Below are positions 6,998 through 15,020 of a stretch of 64,000 bases of DNA, piece after piece (position 1 is the first letter of the stretch; every line of letters starts with the position of its first letter). The notes below the pieces were generated by a model. That model was not told where the DNA came from and made no database searches. It saw only the letters and a program-made list of their open reading frames with translations. Source of the stretch: Kamptonema formosum PCC 10802 (GTDB lineage Bacteria; Cyanobacteriota; Cyanobacteriia; Cyanobacteriales; Oscillatoriaceae); assembly GCF_000332335.1 (NCBI RefSeq), contig NZ_KB235948.1:4758635-4822634 (forward strand), written 5' to 3'. The position numbers and the translations under genes are program-made.

Positions 6998-8941
6998 ATG
7001 CGCTGCCTGCACTGCTTAAAAGACGGAATTGCCCTCAAGGCAGAAGTTTGCCCCAACTGCGGGGTGCACCTGCCCACCTTGCTGCGCGACGTGCTGCCCA
7101 ATAGCACCCAACTGAGAGGGGGAACTTATGAAATAGAATACGCTTTGGGGCGAGGCGGATTTGGCATCACCTACCGCGCTCACCACACGCTTCTGGAACA
7201 GATTATCGCTCTCAAAGAATTCTACCCCAAAGATTGGGCAATTCGCAACCCAAGCACCGGCAGTTTGAGTGTGCCCCCCACCCAAGAAGAAACTTACCAG
7301 CGCGGGAAAGAGCGATTCCTGCGGGAAGGGCGGATTTTAGCCAAGCTCAGTCACCCGAATGTCGTGGGAGTGCGGGACTTATTTGAAGAGCGCGGTACGG
7401 CTTATCTCGTCATGGAACTAATAGCAGGTAAAACCCTGCGGCAGGAATTAGACGCGCAACCGGATAAAAAATTGCCCGCCCGCCGAGTTGCAGAAATAAT
7501 GGAGCAATTGGTGGCAGCTTTGCAAGCGGTTCACGATGCCGGTGTCTACCATCTCGACATCAAACCGGAAAACATCCTGCTGACACCAGACAGCCGCGCA
7601 GTTGTGATAGATTTTGGGGCGGCGAAACAAGCTGCAACCGGCCAAAATAGCAGTGGGAGCACCCGCTCTTTTTCCGAAGCATACGCCGCACCGGAAATTA
7701 TTGCCAGACAGCCGGTGGGTGCGGAAAGTGATATCTTTGAACTGGGGATGGTGCTGCACGAAATGCTCACCGGCACCCGCCCCGAACCCGCCCTCAGCCG
7801 CCTGCTGATGGGCGACAGCTATCACCCTGCCGGATTAGCAGAACCCTGGCAGAATTTAGTAGCGGCGGCGCTAGTTTTGCAGAAAGAAAAACGCCCTTCT
7901 AGCGTGCGCCAGTGGTGGGAATCTCTCACCCCCTCACCCCCCAACCCTCTCCCCCAAGAGGAGAGAGAAATTAGTATTCCCCCCACTCCCTTTTTGGCAG
8001 AAGCGGGTAAAGGCGGTGAGGGCAAAACATCTGTCGCCCCCTCAGCCCCAACCCCTCTCCCCCCAGAGGAAAAGGGAGGTAAAGGCAAATCACCTTTGCA
8101 AATTTTTGAATTCGAGGTAGTGACAGTGAATGCGCGGGGGCGAGAAATCAACCGCAGCTGCCGGCAAGCCGAATTCTTTCCCGAAGACTTGGGAGGCGGG
8201 ATAATTCTGGAAATGGTGTCAATTCCAGGGGGGAGTTTCCTGATGGGTTCGCCGAATTCTGAGCGAGAGCGATATGACATCGAAAGTCCACAGCACAGAG
8301 TCAGCGTGCAACCTTTTTATATGGGCAAATATCCAGTAACTCAGGCGCAGTGGAACGCTGTCGCCTCCTTCCCCAAAGTCAGCCGCGACTTAGATCCCGA
8401 TCCCTCCCAATTCAAAGGCGAAAATAGGCCGGTGGAATGCGTGTCGTGGCAAGATGCTGCCGAATTTTGCGCCCGACTTTCGCGAAAAACCGGGCGCAAC
8501 TACCGCTTACCCAGCGAGGCGGAGTGGGAATACGCCTGCCGTGCGGGAACCGCAACGCCTTTTCACTTTGGCGAAACAATTACAGCTGATTTAGCTAACT
8601 ACGAAAGTAACTACACTTACGCCTCCGCACCGAAAGGCAAATACCGAGAAGAAACAGCGCCGGTGGGGAGTTTTCCGCCGAATGCCTTTGGGTTGTACAA
8701 CACCCACGGAAATGTCTGGGAGTGGTGCGCCGATCCGTGGCACGATAATTATGCCGGTGCGCCGCCTGATGGGAGTGTTTGGGAAATTGGCGGAAACAAA
8801 GATCGGCGGGTGCAGCGTGGCGGTTCTTGGTATAGCAGCCCCAGGGATTGCCGTGCGGCTTCCCGCAACAAATTCGTGCAGCATTTCGGGCGCGACAATG
8901 TGGGTTTTCGCGCAGTCGTTTCCTTGGGGAGGACTCCGTAA
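6998..8941 (+). CDS. Zinc-ribbon Ser/Thr kinase fused to an FGE/C-type-lectin-fold domain, copy 2
   Basis: A 647-residue paralogue of the gene at 4417 with the same layout: zinc ribbon with a CPNC pair, kinase with GRGGFGITY, LKEFYP, HLDIKPEN and IDFGAAKQ, then an SUMF1/FGE-like domain ending in RGGSWYSSPRDCRAASR and GFRAVVS. Between kinase and lectin domain it carries ~50 extra residues rich in Pro, Gly, Glu and Lys (about 7925-8095). Their DNA resembles the C-rich intergenic repeats of cyanobacteria read in frame. A GTG at 6992 could also start it, but ATG 6998 matches the sister gene. TAAAAT at 6962 is a candidate -10. Sequence conservation is high except in the VR-like tail. Confidence 0.92.
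   Translation: MRCLHCLKDGIALKAEVCPNCGVHLPTLLRDVLPNSTQLRGGTYEIEYALGRGGFGITYRAHHTLLEQIIALKEFYPKDWAIRNPSTGSLSVPPTQEETYQRGKERFLREGRILAKLSHPNVVGVRDLFEERGTAYLVMELIAGKTLRQELDAQPDKKLPARRVAEIMEQLVAALQAVHDAGVYHLDIKPENILLTPDSRAVVIDFGAAKQAATGQNSSGSTRSFSEAYAAPEIIARQPVGAESDIFELGMVLHEMLTGTRPEPALSRLLMGDSYHPAGLAEPWQNLVAAALVLQKEKRPSSVRQWWESLTPSPPNPLPQEEREISIPPTPFLAEAGKGGEGKTSVAPSAPTPLPPEEKGGKGKSPLQIFEFEVVTVNARGREINRSCRQAEFFPEDLGGGIILEMVSIPGGSFLMGSPNSERERYDIESPQHRVSVQPFYMGKYPVTQAQWNAVASFPKVSRDLDPDPSQFKGENRPVECVSWQDAAEFCARLSRKTGRNYRLPSEAEWEYACRAGTATPFHFGETITADLANYESNYTYASAPKGKYREETAPVGSFPPNAFGLYNTHGNVWEWCADPWHDNYAGAPPDGSVWEIGGNKDRRVQRGGSWYSSPRDCRAASRNKFVQHFGRDNVGFRAVVSLGRTP
8816..8923 (+). other. Putative DGR variable region (VR-like) of kinase-FGE 2
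   Basis: Exactly 108 bases, like 6106-6213, with the same fixed framework codons but different residues between them (Y-S-S, D, S, N-K-F-V-Q-H and others). Variable codons include tat, agc, agc, gat, tcc, aac and ttc, again mostly NNY. This fits adenine-directed diversification of one ancestral template. Confidence 0.55.
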
Positions 8942-9575
8942 GTTTTTTTTAATAAACCGCGCCCGTGAGGGATCGCCAAAGAAAGAGAAGTGAGAGGATT
9001 TTCCAAATTGTTTAGAACTGCTATAAACCCGCCCCGGCACCACCGGCATCCCCATGCCAGGATTATATATAGCGAGTCTAAATCATTCGGTTAGACCTCT
9101 GGCTAGTTGACCAGGTTCCTGGCGATTGAAATCGCGGCTATACAGACAAAGCCCGCCTACGCGGGCTAAGAGTATAGCAAGATTCTCAAAATGTGCGGGT
9201 TTTTTTTCGAGGAAAGACGAGAAAGGCGAGAACAAGGGTTCCCAGAAAGCTCCCCTCCCCGTTAACGGGGAGGGGTTGGGGGTGGGGTAAAACCCCCTAT
9301 CAATTCGCCAACAGTCTCTTGAAATTCACTGCGACAAACGAAGTCCGCCTACCCAACGGGCACGGGCTTCGCCCAACGCGGACTTAAGAGAAGCTTTGCG
9401 TAAGTCCTGAATCTTAAAACCCTTGCCTTGCGGGTTTTGTCTGTATGGCTGCGGTTACCCTGCGGGAAGCCGCCAAGGGCGTCTACAACCGCCCAGAGAC
9501 TGCGGGACACAGCTTAAGTTTACACTAATGATCCCCGTGCCCGCCCTCTTCCGGGATTACCACTCCCCTTGGCCC
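8942..9575. repeat. Gene-free region with dispersed repeats
   Basis: No credible gene. It holds pieces of the repeat family that reads GCGATTGAAATCGCGGCTATACAG followed by an inverted CCCGC...GCGGG block (about 9121-9170), a C/G-rich block near 9248-9295, and further copies around 9330-9520. These look like intergenic repeats and not coding DNA. Confidence 0.6.
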
Positions 9576-9672
9576 GACCTTATATGCCGGCACATTTTCC
9601 ATCATCCCTATCCTAACACAAATCCGGAGAATGCAACTGCCTCTCTCCAAATTTCTGTCCTCCCAACTGTCA
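9576..9672 (+). repeat. ~100 bp kinase-flanking element, copy 3
   Basis: Begins GACCTTATATGCCGGCAC, contains CCTAACACAAAT and ends AAATTTCTGTC...CAACTGTCAC. It matches 4121-4220 (inverted) and 6711-6792. No kinase follows it, so it may mark the far edge of a duplicated block or a lost third copy. Confidence 0.65.
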
Positions 9673-9715
9673 CATTTTCCGCCAACCTCACCCACCGGCA
9701 GGCAGCAGCCACATC

Positions 9716-10201
9716 CTATTCCTTGCCCTTCACTTCCAGCATAATCACCGAATAGGAAACCAACTCATCAACCCCCAGGAAAATCCCCCCACTCAGCACC
9801 AGAAGCATCCCCGACACAAACAAAAAAAGCGGCAACCCATGAACCGCCGCACTGTCAATAGCAAAAAGCAACCCAATCGCAAAAGAAGTCAGCACAAACA
9901 AGCCCACAGCCACCGTGCAGCAGATAATCGAATTGCGAACATACCAAGCTCGCCGCAACAGCTTATTCAACTGGTGGTCGATACTCAAGCAGCGAATATC
10001 ATCATACTGGTCATGGTCAACTCCATTATTAATCTCCCGGATAATTTTGCGCTTCTCCTCATTCAGCGCCCTAATCCTGGTGTAAAGCGAACCTTGCCTA
10101 GCATTCAACCCCAAAAAGAACAAGCCATTCGACGAAATCATTACTGCCGGTGCTAGAATAGATTGAATCGCTTGAGTTGCAGTTAAAGCTCCGCTATCCA
10201 T
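9716..10201 (-). CDS. DUF2721 family membrane protein
   Basis: A 161-residue protein of the cyanobacterial DUF2721 type. An N-terminal hydrophobic stretch contains the signature ILAPAVMISSNGLFFLGLNAR. Next comes a basic helical region (RIRALNEEKRKI and LNKLLRRAWYVRNSI), then two further membrane segments. The frame is open upstream to 10456, but the ATG at 10201 is chosen because an AGGAGG site sits 4-10 bases before it and the family begins near MDSGALTATQ. Function is unknown. It is alone on its strand between repeat-filled gaps. Confidence 0.85.
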   Translation of the reverse strand: MDSGALTATQAIQSILAPAVMISSNGLFFLGLNARQGSLYTRIRALNEEKRKIIREINNGVDHDQYDDIRCLSIDHQLNKLLRRAWYVRNSIICCTVAVGLFVLTSFAIGLLFAIDSAAVHGLPLFLFVSGMLLVLSGGIFLGVDELVSYSVIMLEVKGKE

Positions 10202-10380
10202 ATTCCTCCTTTCACTAAAATGCCGGCGTGGGAAACCCCACCCCACAACCCCCTCCCCGCATGCGGGGGGAGCAAGAAGAAAGAGTTTTCCTAAGCCTTG
10301 CAGTGCGCAGCGCCACAATCCTTCAGCTCGGATTATGTCACTTTTGAATCGGGCATCGAAATCGAAAGCGCCCAGACAAT

Positions 10381-10442
10381 CTTCATAGCCCGCGAAGGCG
10401 GGCTTCGTTTGTATAGCCGCGATTTCCAATCGCCTGGAAACT
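10381..10442 (-). repeat. CGCGATTTCCAATCGCC / GCGGGCTTCG repeat
   Basis: A copy of a dispersed family pairing CCGCGATTTCCAATCGCC with an inverted CCCGCNNNGCGGGCTTCGTTTGTATAG block. Others lie at about 9121, 11397, 28050, 28200 and 31099. No gene is seen in 10202-10486. Confidence 0.7.
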
Positions 10443-10486
10443 AGCAAAAGTGACATGCTCCCCCTTCCGCTTCGCGTCTTCGCGGT

Positions 10487-11218
10487 TCATTCCCTCACCA
10501 ACTCCAAAACCAAATCCGCCAATTCAGCAGTCGCTCCCAGCGGTTCAGCCAGATAGAAACTCACCTCCGGAAACCGCACCCGCAACCCCCCCACAGATTC
10601 CCCAATCGCATCTGTAATCCCGCCGGCAAACAGAAAATAGGGCAGAATCCCAACCTGCCGGCACCCCCCAGCCACCAACTCTCGCACGCGCTCCTCCAAA
10701 CCAAGCCCAGCAGACCAAAACGCCGGCACCGCACCGAGCTGAGCCGCCAATTCCCGCACCGGCTCGTTCGCCCCCGCCCGACTGCTGCCGTGCGACAGTA
10801 AAATCCAAGCCTCAGCCGCCCTTTGCTCCATTCGCTCCGCCAGCAAAAATCCCAGTCGCGCATTATACCCCAAGTGAGGCCGCAAGTCAACTGTCACCTG
10901 AGAGCCAAGCGCTTGCTGCGCCAGCGCCACCTCTGCCGGTATGTCTTCCATGACGTGAACACCCGGAAGCAGGAACAGCGGGATCAGCTCAACCCGCCTC
11001 AACCCCAGAGAGCCGGTGCGCCGCCCAAACCGCACGAGTTGCTCCCACAGCGGTGCCGGTGCGAGTTCAAGCGTGCCGGTGCCCACCACCGGCGGGGGAG
11101 CCGGTGTCAAACCCGCCTTCCGCTCGCACAAGAGCGCAGCTAACGTATCGAGAGCCACTTGGGGGCGCGGATCGCGGCTGCCGTGAGCCACCAGAAAATA
11201 AGCCGATTGCAATTTCAA
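10487..11218 (-). CDS. Sirohydrochlorin chelatase (CbiX/SirB family)
   Basis: A 243-residue chelatase that would insert ferrous iron or cobalt into sirohydrochlorin, a step toward siroheme or cobalamin. It opens with FLVAHGSRDPRPQ, whose His is a metal ligand in the family. A second, related half begins near ILLSHGSSRAGAN, so both halves of the class II chelatase fold are present. LIPLFLLPGVHVMEDIP is also typical. Start ATG at 11218 gives the usual N-terminus. It is transcribed alone; the next minus-strand gene upstream is Mn catalase, about 280 bases away. Confidence 0.88.
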   Translation of the reverse strand: MKLQSAYFLVAHGSRDPRPQVALDTLAALLCERKAGLTPAPPPVVGTGTLELAPAPLWEQLVRFGRRTGSLGLRRVELIPLFLLPGVHVMEDIPAEVALAQQALGSQVTVDLRPHLGYNARLGFLLAERMEQRAAEAWILLSHGSSRAGANEPVRELAAQLGAVPAFWSAGLGLEERVRELVAGGCRQVGILPYFLFAGGITDAIGESVGGLRVRFPEVSFYLAEPLGATAELADLVLELVRE

Positions 11219-11342
11219 CAGAGATTTCTTCCAATCAAACCTGCCAAATACGAGTTTGCCTTAACTTAACCTTACTGCAGAAAAATTTTTGTAACGGTTG
11301 AAACAGAGTGAGAGATCACTTATAAAGAAAAATTTAAATCAC

Positions 11343-11377
11343 AAGAAACCGGGTTTCTTGAAGAAACCCGGTTTCTG
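11343..11377. repeat. AGAAACCGGGTTTCTT palindrome
   Basis: A perfect-looking hairpin, AGAAACCGGGTTTCTT-GAAGAAACCCGGTTTCT. A member of the window-wide palindrome family, followed at 11397-11466 by a copy of the GCGGACTTCG repeat. No gene lies in 11219-11500. Confidence 0.85.
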
Positions 11378-11500
11378 ACCCTTCGCGTGAAGTCCTCAGA
11401 CTTCTCTTAAGTCCGCGCAGGCGGACTTCGTTTGTAAGCCCTTGAATTCCATTCGCCTGGGAGCTTAATGTGACACCAACGAGAGTGAGCCCGCCCTCAC

Positions 11501-12190
11501 TTAAGAGCGGGTGTGCATCGGATCGGCAATATAGCGGAAAGTAGGTTCAGAGTTCCAGGGTCCGCGCTCATCAACCTGACCATTAGAAGACAAATTGAAA
11601 TACAGATCCACTGTTTCATCGGGCTGGATATTGCCGAACATCGGATCGGTTAGCTTGCCGAGAGAATCCAGCGCCTTCATAAACATCTGCGTGTGGGAAA
11701 TTTCGCGGGTGAGCAGAAACACCAGAGTGTCTTTCGTCCCCGCATCCGGTGCCAGCTTAACCAATTCTTCATAAGTCTGCCGCGCTCCACCTTCAGCGGC
11801 AATATCAGCCCGCAAATCGCGCACAATATGCCCACCTTCATTCAGATACTTCGCTGACCAAGCAATCCCCTGACTGTCCAAAAAATGCGGTCCCATGCCC
11901 CGCACCGCAAACAGCGTGCTCCTGAAAGCTTCTGTCTGGTCTACATTCTTCGTGTGAGCTTCGATGAGCCGGCCAACTACTTCTAAATGACTGAACTCCT
12001 CAATAGCAATATCTTGCAGCATGTCCCGGATGCCGGCATGCTCGCAGTGGAAAGACTGCACCCAGTATTGCAGCGCTGCAGTCAGTTCGCCGGTGGCTCC
12101 CCCAAACTGCTCCAGAAGCAGCTGCGCAAAACGCGGGTTAGGCTCATTGATCTCAATCTTGTGCATCAGCTGTTTTTTGTGCAAAAACAC
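11501..12190 (-). CDS. Manganese catalase family protein
   Basis: A 229-residue dimanganese catalase-like protein that would dismutate hydrogen peroxide. The ferritin-like four-helix bundle carries candidate Mn ligands: Glu35 in GELTAALQY, Glu65/His68 in EEFSHLEVVG, and the second pair in the EGGARQTYEEL and TREISHTQMFMKAL helices. KYLNEGGHIVRDLRADIAAE is characteristic. An in-frame Met at residue 9 is an alternative start. It is monocistronic. Confidence 0.9.
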   Translation of the reverse strand: MFLHKKQLMHKIEINEPNPRFAQLLLEQFGGATGELTAALQYWVQSFHCEHAGIRDMLQDIAIEEFSHLEVVGRLIEAHTKNVDQTEAFRSTLFAVRGMGPHFLDSQGIAWSAKYLNEGGHIVRDLRADIAAEGGARQTYEELVKLAPDAGTKDTLVFLLTREISHTQMFMKALDSLGKLTDPMFGNIQPDETVDLYFNLSSNGQVDERGPWNSEPTFRYIADPMHTRS

Positions 12191-12223
12191 GATTCGCTAC
12201 CTCTCTAGTATGGGTCAGACGTA

Positions 12224-12282
12224 AAGCCAGGTAAACCGTCTCAAGAGTTTGCTCCCTGACTTGGGAAAGTTTTACCTGGCTT
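12224..12282. promoter_or_regulatory. 12-bp inverted repeat upstream of Mn catalase
   Basis: AAGCCAGGTAAA (12224-12235) and TTTACCTGGCTT (12271-12282) are exact inverted repeats with a 35-base spacer. They sit 34 bases before the catalase start in its 5' region. It may be an operator, a leader hairpin or an upstream terminator; I cannot tell which. Confidence 0.5.
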
Positions 12283-12414
12283 CAAATTCTTATCGCAAAT
12301 CCATTGTGTTATTAAGCTTGAAATTGAAACGTCTGCCTCCAGACACAAATAGCAGCACCCACCTCTCTGCTATAAGGTAGAATCGCGCTCGCAGCCTCTC
12401 CCAGCAAGCAAACA

Positions 12415-12807
12415 CTAGCGAAGATCGCACTGAGCCAGCCGCGCCGCCATCGCACCGGCATGCCGCCACCACTGCATCCCACCGGCCCAAATCCGCGACG
12501 GCAAGTGCCCCGCCGGCGCTTTCAGATTAAATTGCAGCTCCCTTTCAGGGAAAGGAGGATTGTAAGTCAGCCAGCCAACCTGTTCGCAGAACTTCCCGTA
12601 ATCCTCACCGGCAGCTTTATAAATTCGCGACTGCACGCTGAAGCCAAAGCGACCCGAACTGTATTTCACCCACAGCCGGTCAATTGTCCGCAAATCCTCA
12701 CAGGGCAAAGCCTCTATCTCATTAGTATAAAGACAGGCGGCGGGTGACTTCCCCAGCATCTTGCACAAAACCGCCCGAGTTTCCCGATCCGCTTCTTTCC
12801 ACTTCTT
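12415..12807 (-). pseudogene. GUN4 domain detached from the upstream kinase by a frameshift
   Basis: This frame reads KEVEEADRETRAVLCKMLGK at its start, then DLRTIDRLWVKYSSGRFGFSVQ, then GWL and a Phe-Asn-Leu segment. That is a GUN4 domain of the kind that binds porphyrins. It begins exactly where the kinase frame stops, one base out of phase. The kinase's last residues (GVNYAKLRDFLV) are the usual first helix of a GUN4 domain. The two parts therefore belonged to one kinase-GUN4 protein. A one-base change or a sequencing error near 12800-12812 separates them. As drawn it has no good start codon of its own (TTG at 12768 or Met at 12759). Confidence 0.75.
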
Positions 12808-13917
12808 TTACACCAGGAAATCCCGCAGTTTAGCATAATTTACTCCCACTTCCGAGACGAGCGCGTCCTGAGATTGAGCTGGTTTAGCCGGCGCGGGAAA
12901 AAGCTTTGCCAGCAGGGAATTGGGCTGGTGTGCCGGTGGGGGGGATTGCTGGGTGGCAGCGGTGTGAGCGGCAGCAGGTTTTGCCTGCGGATTCATATCT
13001 TTGAGCACCTCAGCTGCCGACGGGTATCGCCGGCTGACCGCATTTTGCAGCAACTTATCCACAACCTTACTTAAGCGAACCCGCCGCGTCTGGGAAGCCA
13101 ATTCCCCCAAGCCGGTGGTGGGCAAATAATCGCGCCACGCCCAGCGGTCATTTTCCAGATCGTATAAAATAGAAGGAGACAAGCCGGTGAGCAGGTGAAT
13201 GCAAGTCAGCCCCAAACTGTAGAGGTCACTTGCCGGCACCGCCTTGCCCCGGGTTTGCTCCGGTGCCATATAGTCCGGCGTGCCGATAATCGTGCCGGTT
13301 TGCGCCAGAGCGGTATCTGAGAAAAGCTTGGCAATTCCGAAATCGATGAGGACAAATTGACTGCGGTTGGCACCCCCGACATTCGCAGAGGGTGGGGGGG
13401 ACCGGCGCATAATGTTAGCCGGCTTGATGTCGCGGTGGATCACCTGCCGGTCGTGAACATACTGCAGCACCGGCAGCAAATCCAGCAGCAGATCCCAAAT
13501 CTGCTGCTCGCTAAACACCCCAGACTGCTTCAATTCCTGGGAGAGAGTCTGCCCCTCAACCCACTCCTGCACCAAATAGAGCCACCCATTTTGCTCAAAG
13601 TGCGCCAGCAAAGAAGGGATTTGGGGGTGCTTGCCCAATTCGTCGAGACGCACCGCTTCCTGGTAGAATAGTTCGATAGCTTTCTTAAACTGGCCGGTGC
13701 TCCCCTGCTGAAACTGCAGTTGCTTGACAGCGCACTTGGGTTGCGAGGGGATATCTTCATCCACCGCCAGAAAAGTTCTGCCAAAACCGCCTTTGCCAAC
13801 CAGTCGAATCGGGCGGTAGCGCTCTCTGAGCAAGAGCTGAGATCCGCAGGTGTGGCAAACTCGGACGGCATCTGGATTGAGCGGTTGCTGGCATCCTGGG
13901 GCAACGCAGTAACTCAT
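12808..13917 (-). CDS. Ser/Thr protein kinase (N-terminal part of a broken kinase-GUN4 protein)
   Basis: A 369-residue Hanks-type kinase. A short zinc ribbon (CxxxC near the N-terminus and CHTCG) precedes the kinase domain. The domain shows GKGGFGRTFLAVD, AVKQLQF, HRDIKPANIM, DFGIAKLF and APEQTRG. A Pro/Ala-rich linker leads to VSEVGVNYAKLRDFLV, the beginning of a GUN4 domain, where the frame stops. The next bases continue the GUN4 domain in another frame (12415-12807). The kinase itself appears intact, with no membrane segment. Substrates are unknown. Confidence 0.88.
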   Translation of the reverse strand: MSYCVAPGCQQPLNPDAVRVCHTCGSQLLLRERYRPIRLVGKGGFGRTFLAVDEDIPSQPKCAVKQLQFQQGSTGQFKKAIELFYQEAVRLDELGKHPQIPSLLAHFEQNGWLYLVQEWVEGQTLSQELKQSGVFSEQQIWDLLLDLLPVLQYVHDRQVIHRDIKPANIMRRSPPPSANVGGANRSQFVLIDFGIAKLFSDTALAQTGTIIGTPDYMAPEQTRGKAVPASDLYSLGLTCIHLLTGLSPSILYDLENDRWAWRDYLPTTGLGELASQTRRVRLSKVVDKLLQNAVSRRYPSAAEVLKDMNPQAKPAAAHTAATQQSPPPAHQPNSLLAKLFPAPAKPAQSQDALVSEVGVNYAKLRDFLV

Positions 13918-13953
13918 ACCAATTTTGGATTTTGGATTTTGGATTTTGGATTG
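13918..13953 (+). repeat. ATTTTGGATTTTGGATT simple repeat
   Basis: Tandem TTTTGGA heptamers immediately upstream of the kinase start on the minus strand. Related tracts are at 29651, 30984, 48400, 48505 and 56059. Apart from this and the element at 14095, 13918-14176 holds nothing I recognise. Confidence 0.75.
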
Positions 13954-14094
13954 AAAAAGGTGGCAGGAAAGCCTTTCCAGCCCCAGGAAAAAATACTATC
14001 TATCCCAACTTGGAATCTGGAGCGCTTGTGCATTTATTTGACATTATACATCTCTATGCTGCGTTCCAGTATATGCCCGTAAACGTTAATTCCC

Positions 14095-14180
14095 CTCGTT
14101 CCCAGCCTCAGGCTGGGAACGCCCTCTGGAGGCTCTGCCTCCTTTCAAGGGAAAAGCAGGTTAAAAGCCTAACAGCTTAT
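14095..14180 (+). repeat. ~86 bp MITE-like element, complete copy
   Basis: CGTTCCCAGCCTCAGGCTGGGAACG palindrome, then CTCTGGAGGCTCTGCCTCC, AAGGGAAAAGCAGG and a right end TTAAAAGCCTAACAGCTTAT. It is nearly identical to 56779-56863 and, inverted, to 33009-33093. Its right end forms the TAA stop of the DUF4359 gene. Confidence 0.85.
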
Positions 14181-14581
14181 TTCTTCCCTGCTTTATAGGT
14201 ATAAAAACTCTGGAACACTCCCACCGTTTCAAACTGGTAAGTGGGCAGCCCCGACAGCATTGCACTGAACCCAGCGGGCAACAGCCGGCTGACGGACACA
14301 TCGGTTGTGTAAATGCTGAACACTAGAAAATCTTGCCGCTGGGTGCTGCTTTGGACAATGCGCTGGATATCCGACCGGCCCGCATCCACCGTTGAGGCGC
14401 ATCCCTCCTGGAGGAAGGGGGCTTTCTGGCAGACATTCTCTTTCACGTACTCGGTCAACTTGTCCACTGCATACTCCTCGTAGGCAGGCTGAGTGGGGTT
14501 GGTGAGGGCCATCGCCACCCCCAGCCCACCCAAGGCCACTCCCCCCACCAGCGCAGCAATTGTCAACGGCTTCATAGGCAT
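14177..14581 (-). CDS. DUF4359 family exported or membrane-anchored protein
   Basis: A 134-residue protein with an N-terminal hydrophobic segment (AALVGGVALGGLGVAMALTN) that is a signal peptide or anchor. The soluble part contains YAVDKLTEYVKENVCQ, a second Cys in EGCAST, and a C-terminal region with FLVFSIYTTD, characteristic of cyanobacterial DUF4359 proteins of unknown function. The two Cys could pair. The stop codon lies in a repeat element (14095-14180), so the native C-terminus may have been altered. Confidence 0.75.
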   Translation of the reverse strand: MPMKPLTIAALVGGVALGGLGVAMALTNPTQPAYEEYAVDKLTEYVKENVCQKAPFLQEGCASTVDAGRSDIQRIVQSSTQRQDFLVFSIYTTDVSVSRLLPAGFSAMLSGLPTYQFETVGVFQSFYTYKAGKK

Positions 14582-14724
14582 ACCAAACCCGCTCTTTAAG
14601 TTAAGGCCACCAGTTTAGTGGCCAGGAGCGGGCATCCCTCCCAGGTTAACCCAAAAAATTTGCTGATTTCAATGGCGAGGGGGTAGACACACACCGGCAG
14701 TCGTGCTACATTAGAAAATGTGAT

Positions 14725-14798
14725 GGCGAGCGTAGCCAAGTGGTTAAGGCAGAGGATTGTGGTTCCTCCACCCGTGGGTTCGAGTCCCATCGTTCGCC
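14725..14798 (+). tRNA. trnH: tRNA-His (GTG)
   Basis: A cloverleaf is clear. The acceptor stem is GCGAGCG/CGTTCGC with an extra G at 14725 opposite C at 14798, the -1 G typical of tRNA-His. The anticodon stem GAGGA/TCCTC carries loop TTGTGGT with anticodon GTG. The T-arm GTGGG-TTCGAGT-CCCAT is also clear. CCA is not encoded. Confidence 0.95.
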
Positions 14799-15020
14799 CT
14801 TTATATAGATGTGGCCTGCAGGACAGGCGTCCCGCCGATCAGAGTGCCGGCGCAGGCGAGACTGCCGGTGCCAGCGAGACTGGCGTGCCGGTGCCGGCAC
14901 GGGGCGGGCGTGCCGGTTATAGTGGCTTCAAATCTTTACAATTAGAATACCTGGGATTCGTTGGCGGCAGCTTGTAAAACAAGACTTGGAGCGAGGAACG
15001 CACGCAGGGAACGAAAAATC

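Noticed and set aside
6229-8990. DGR template repeat or reverse transcriptase next to avd
   Set aside because: I compared the gaps at 6651-6990 and after 8941 with the variable segments and found no adenine-rich match. No reverse-transcriptase motif (such as YxDD) was found in a frame of suitable size.
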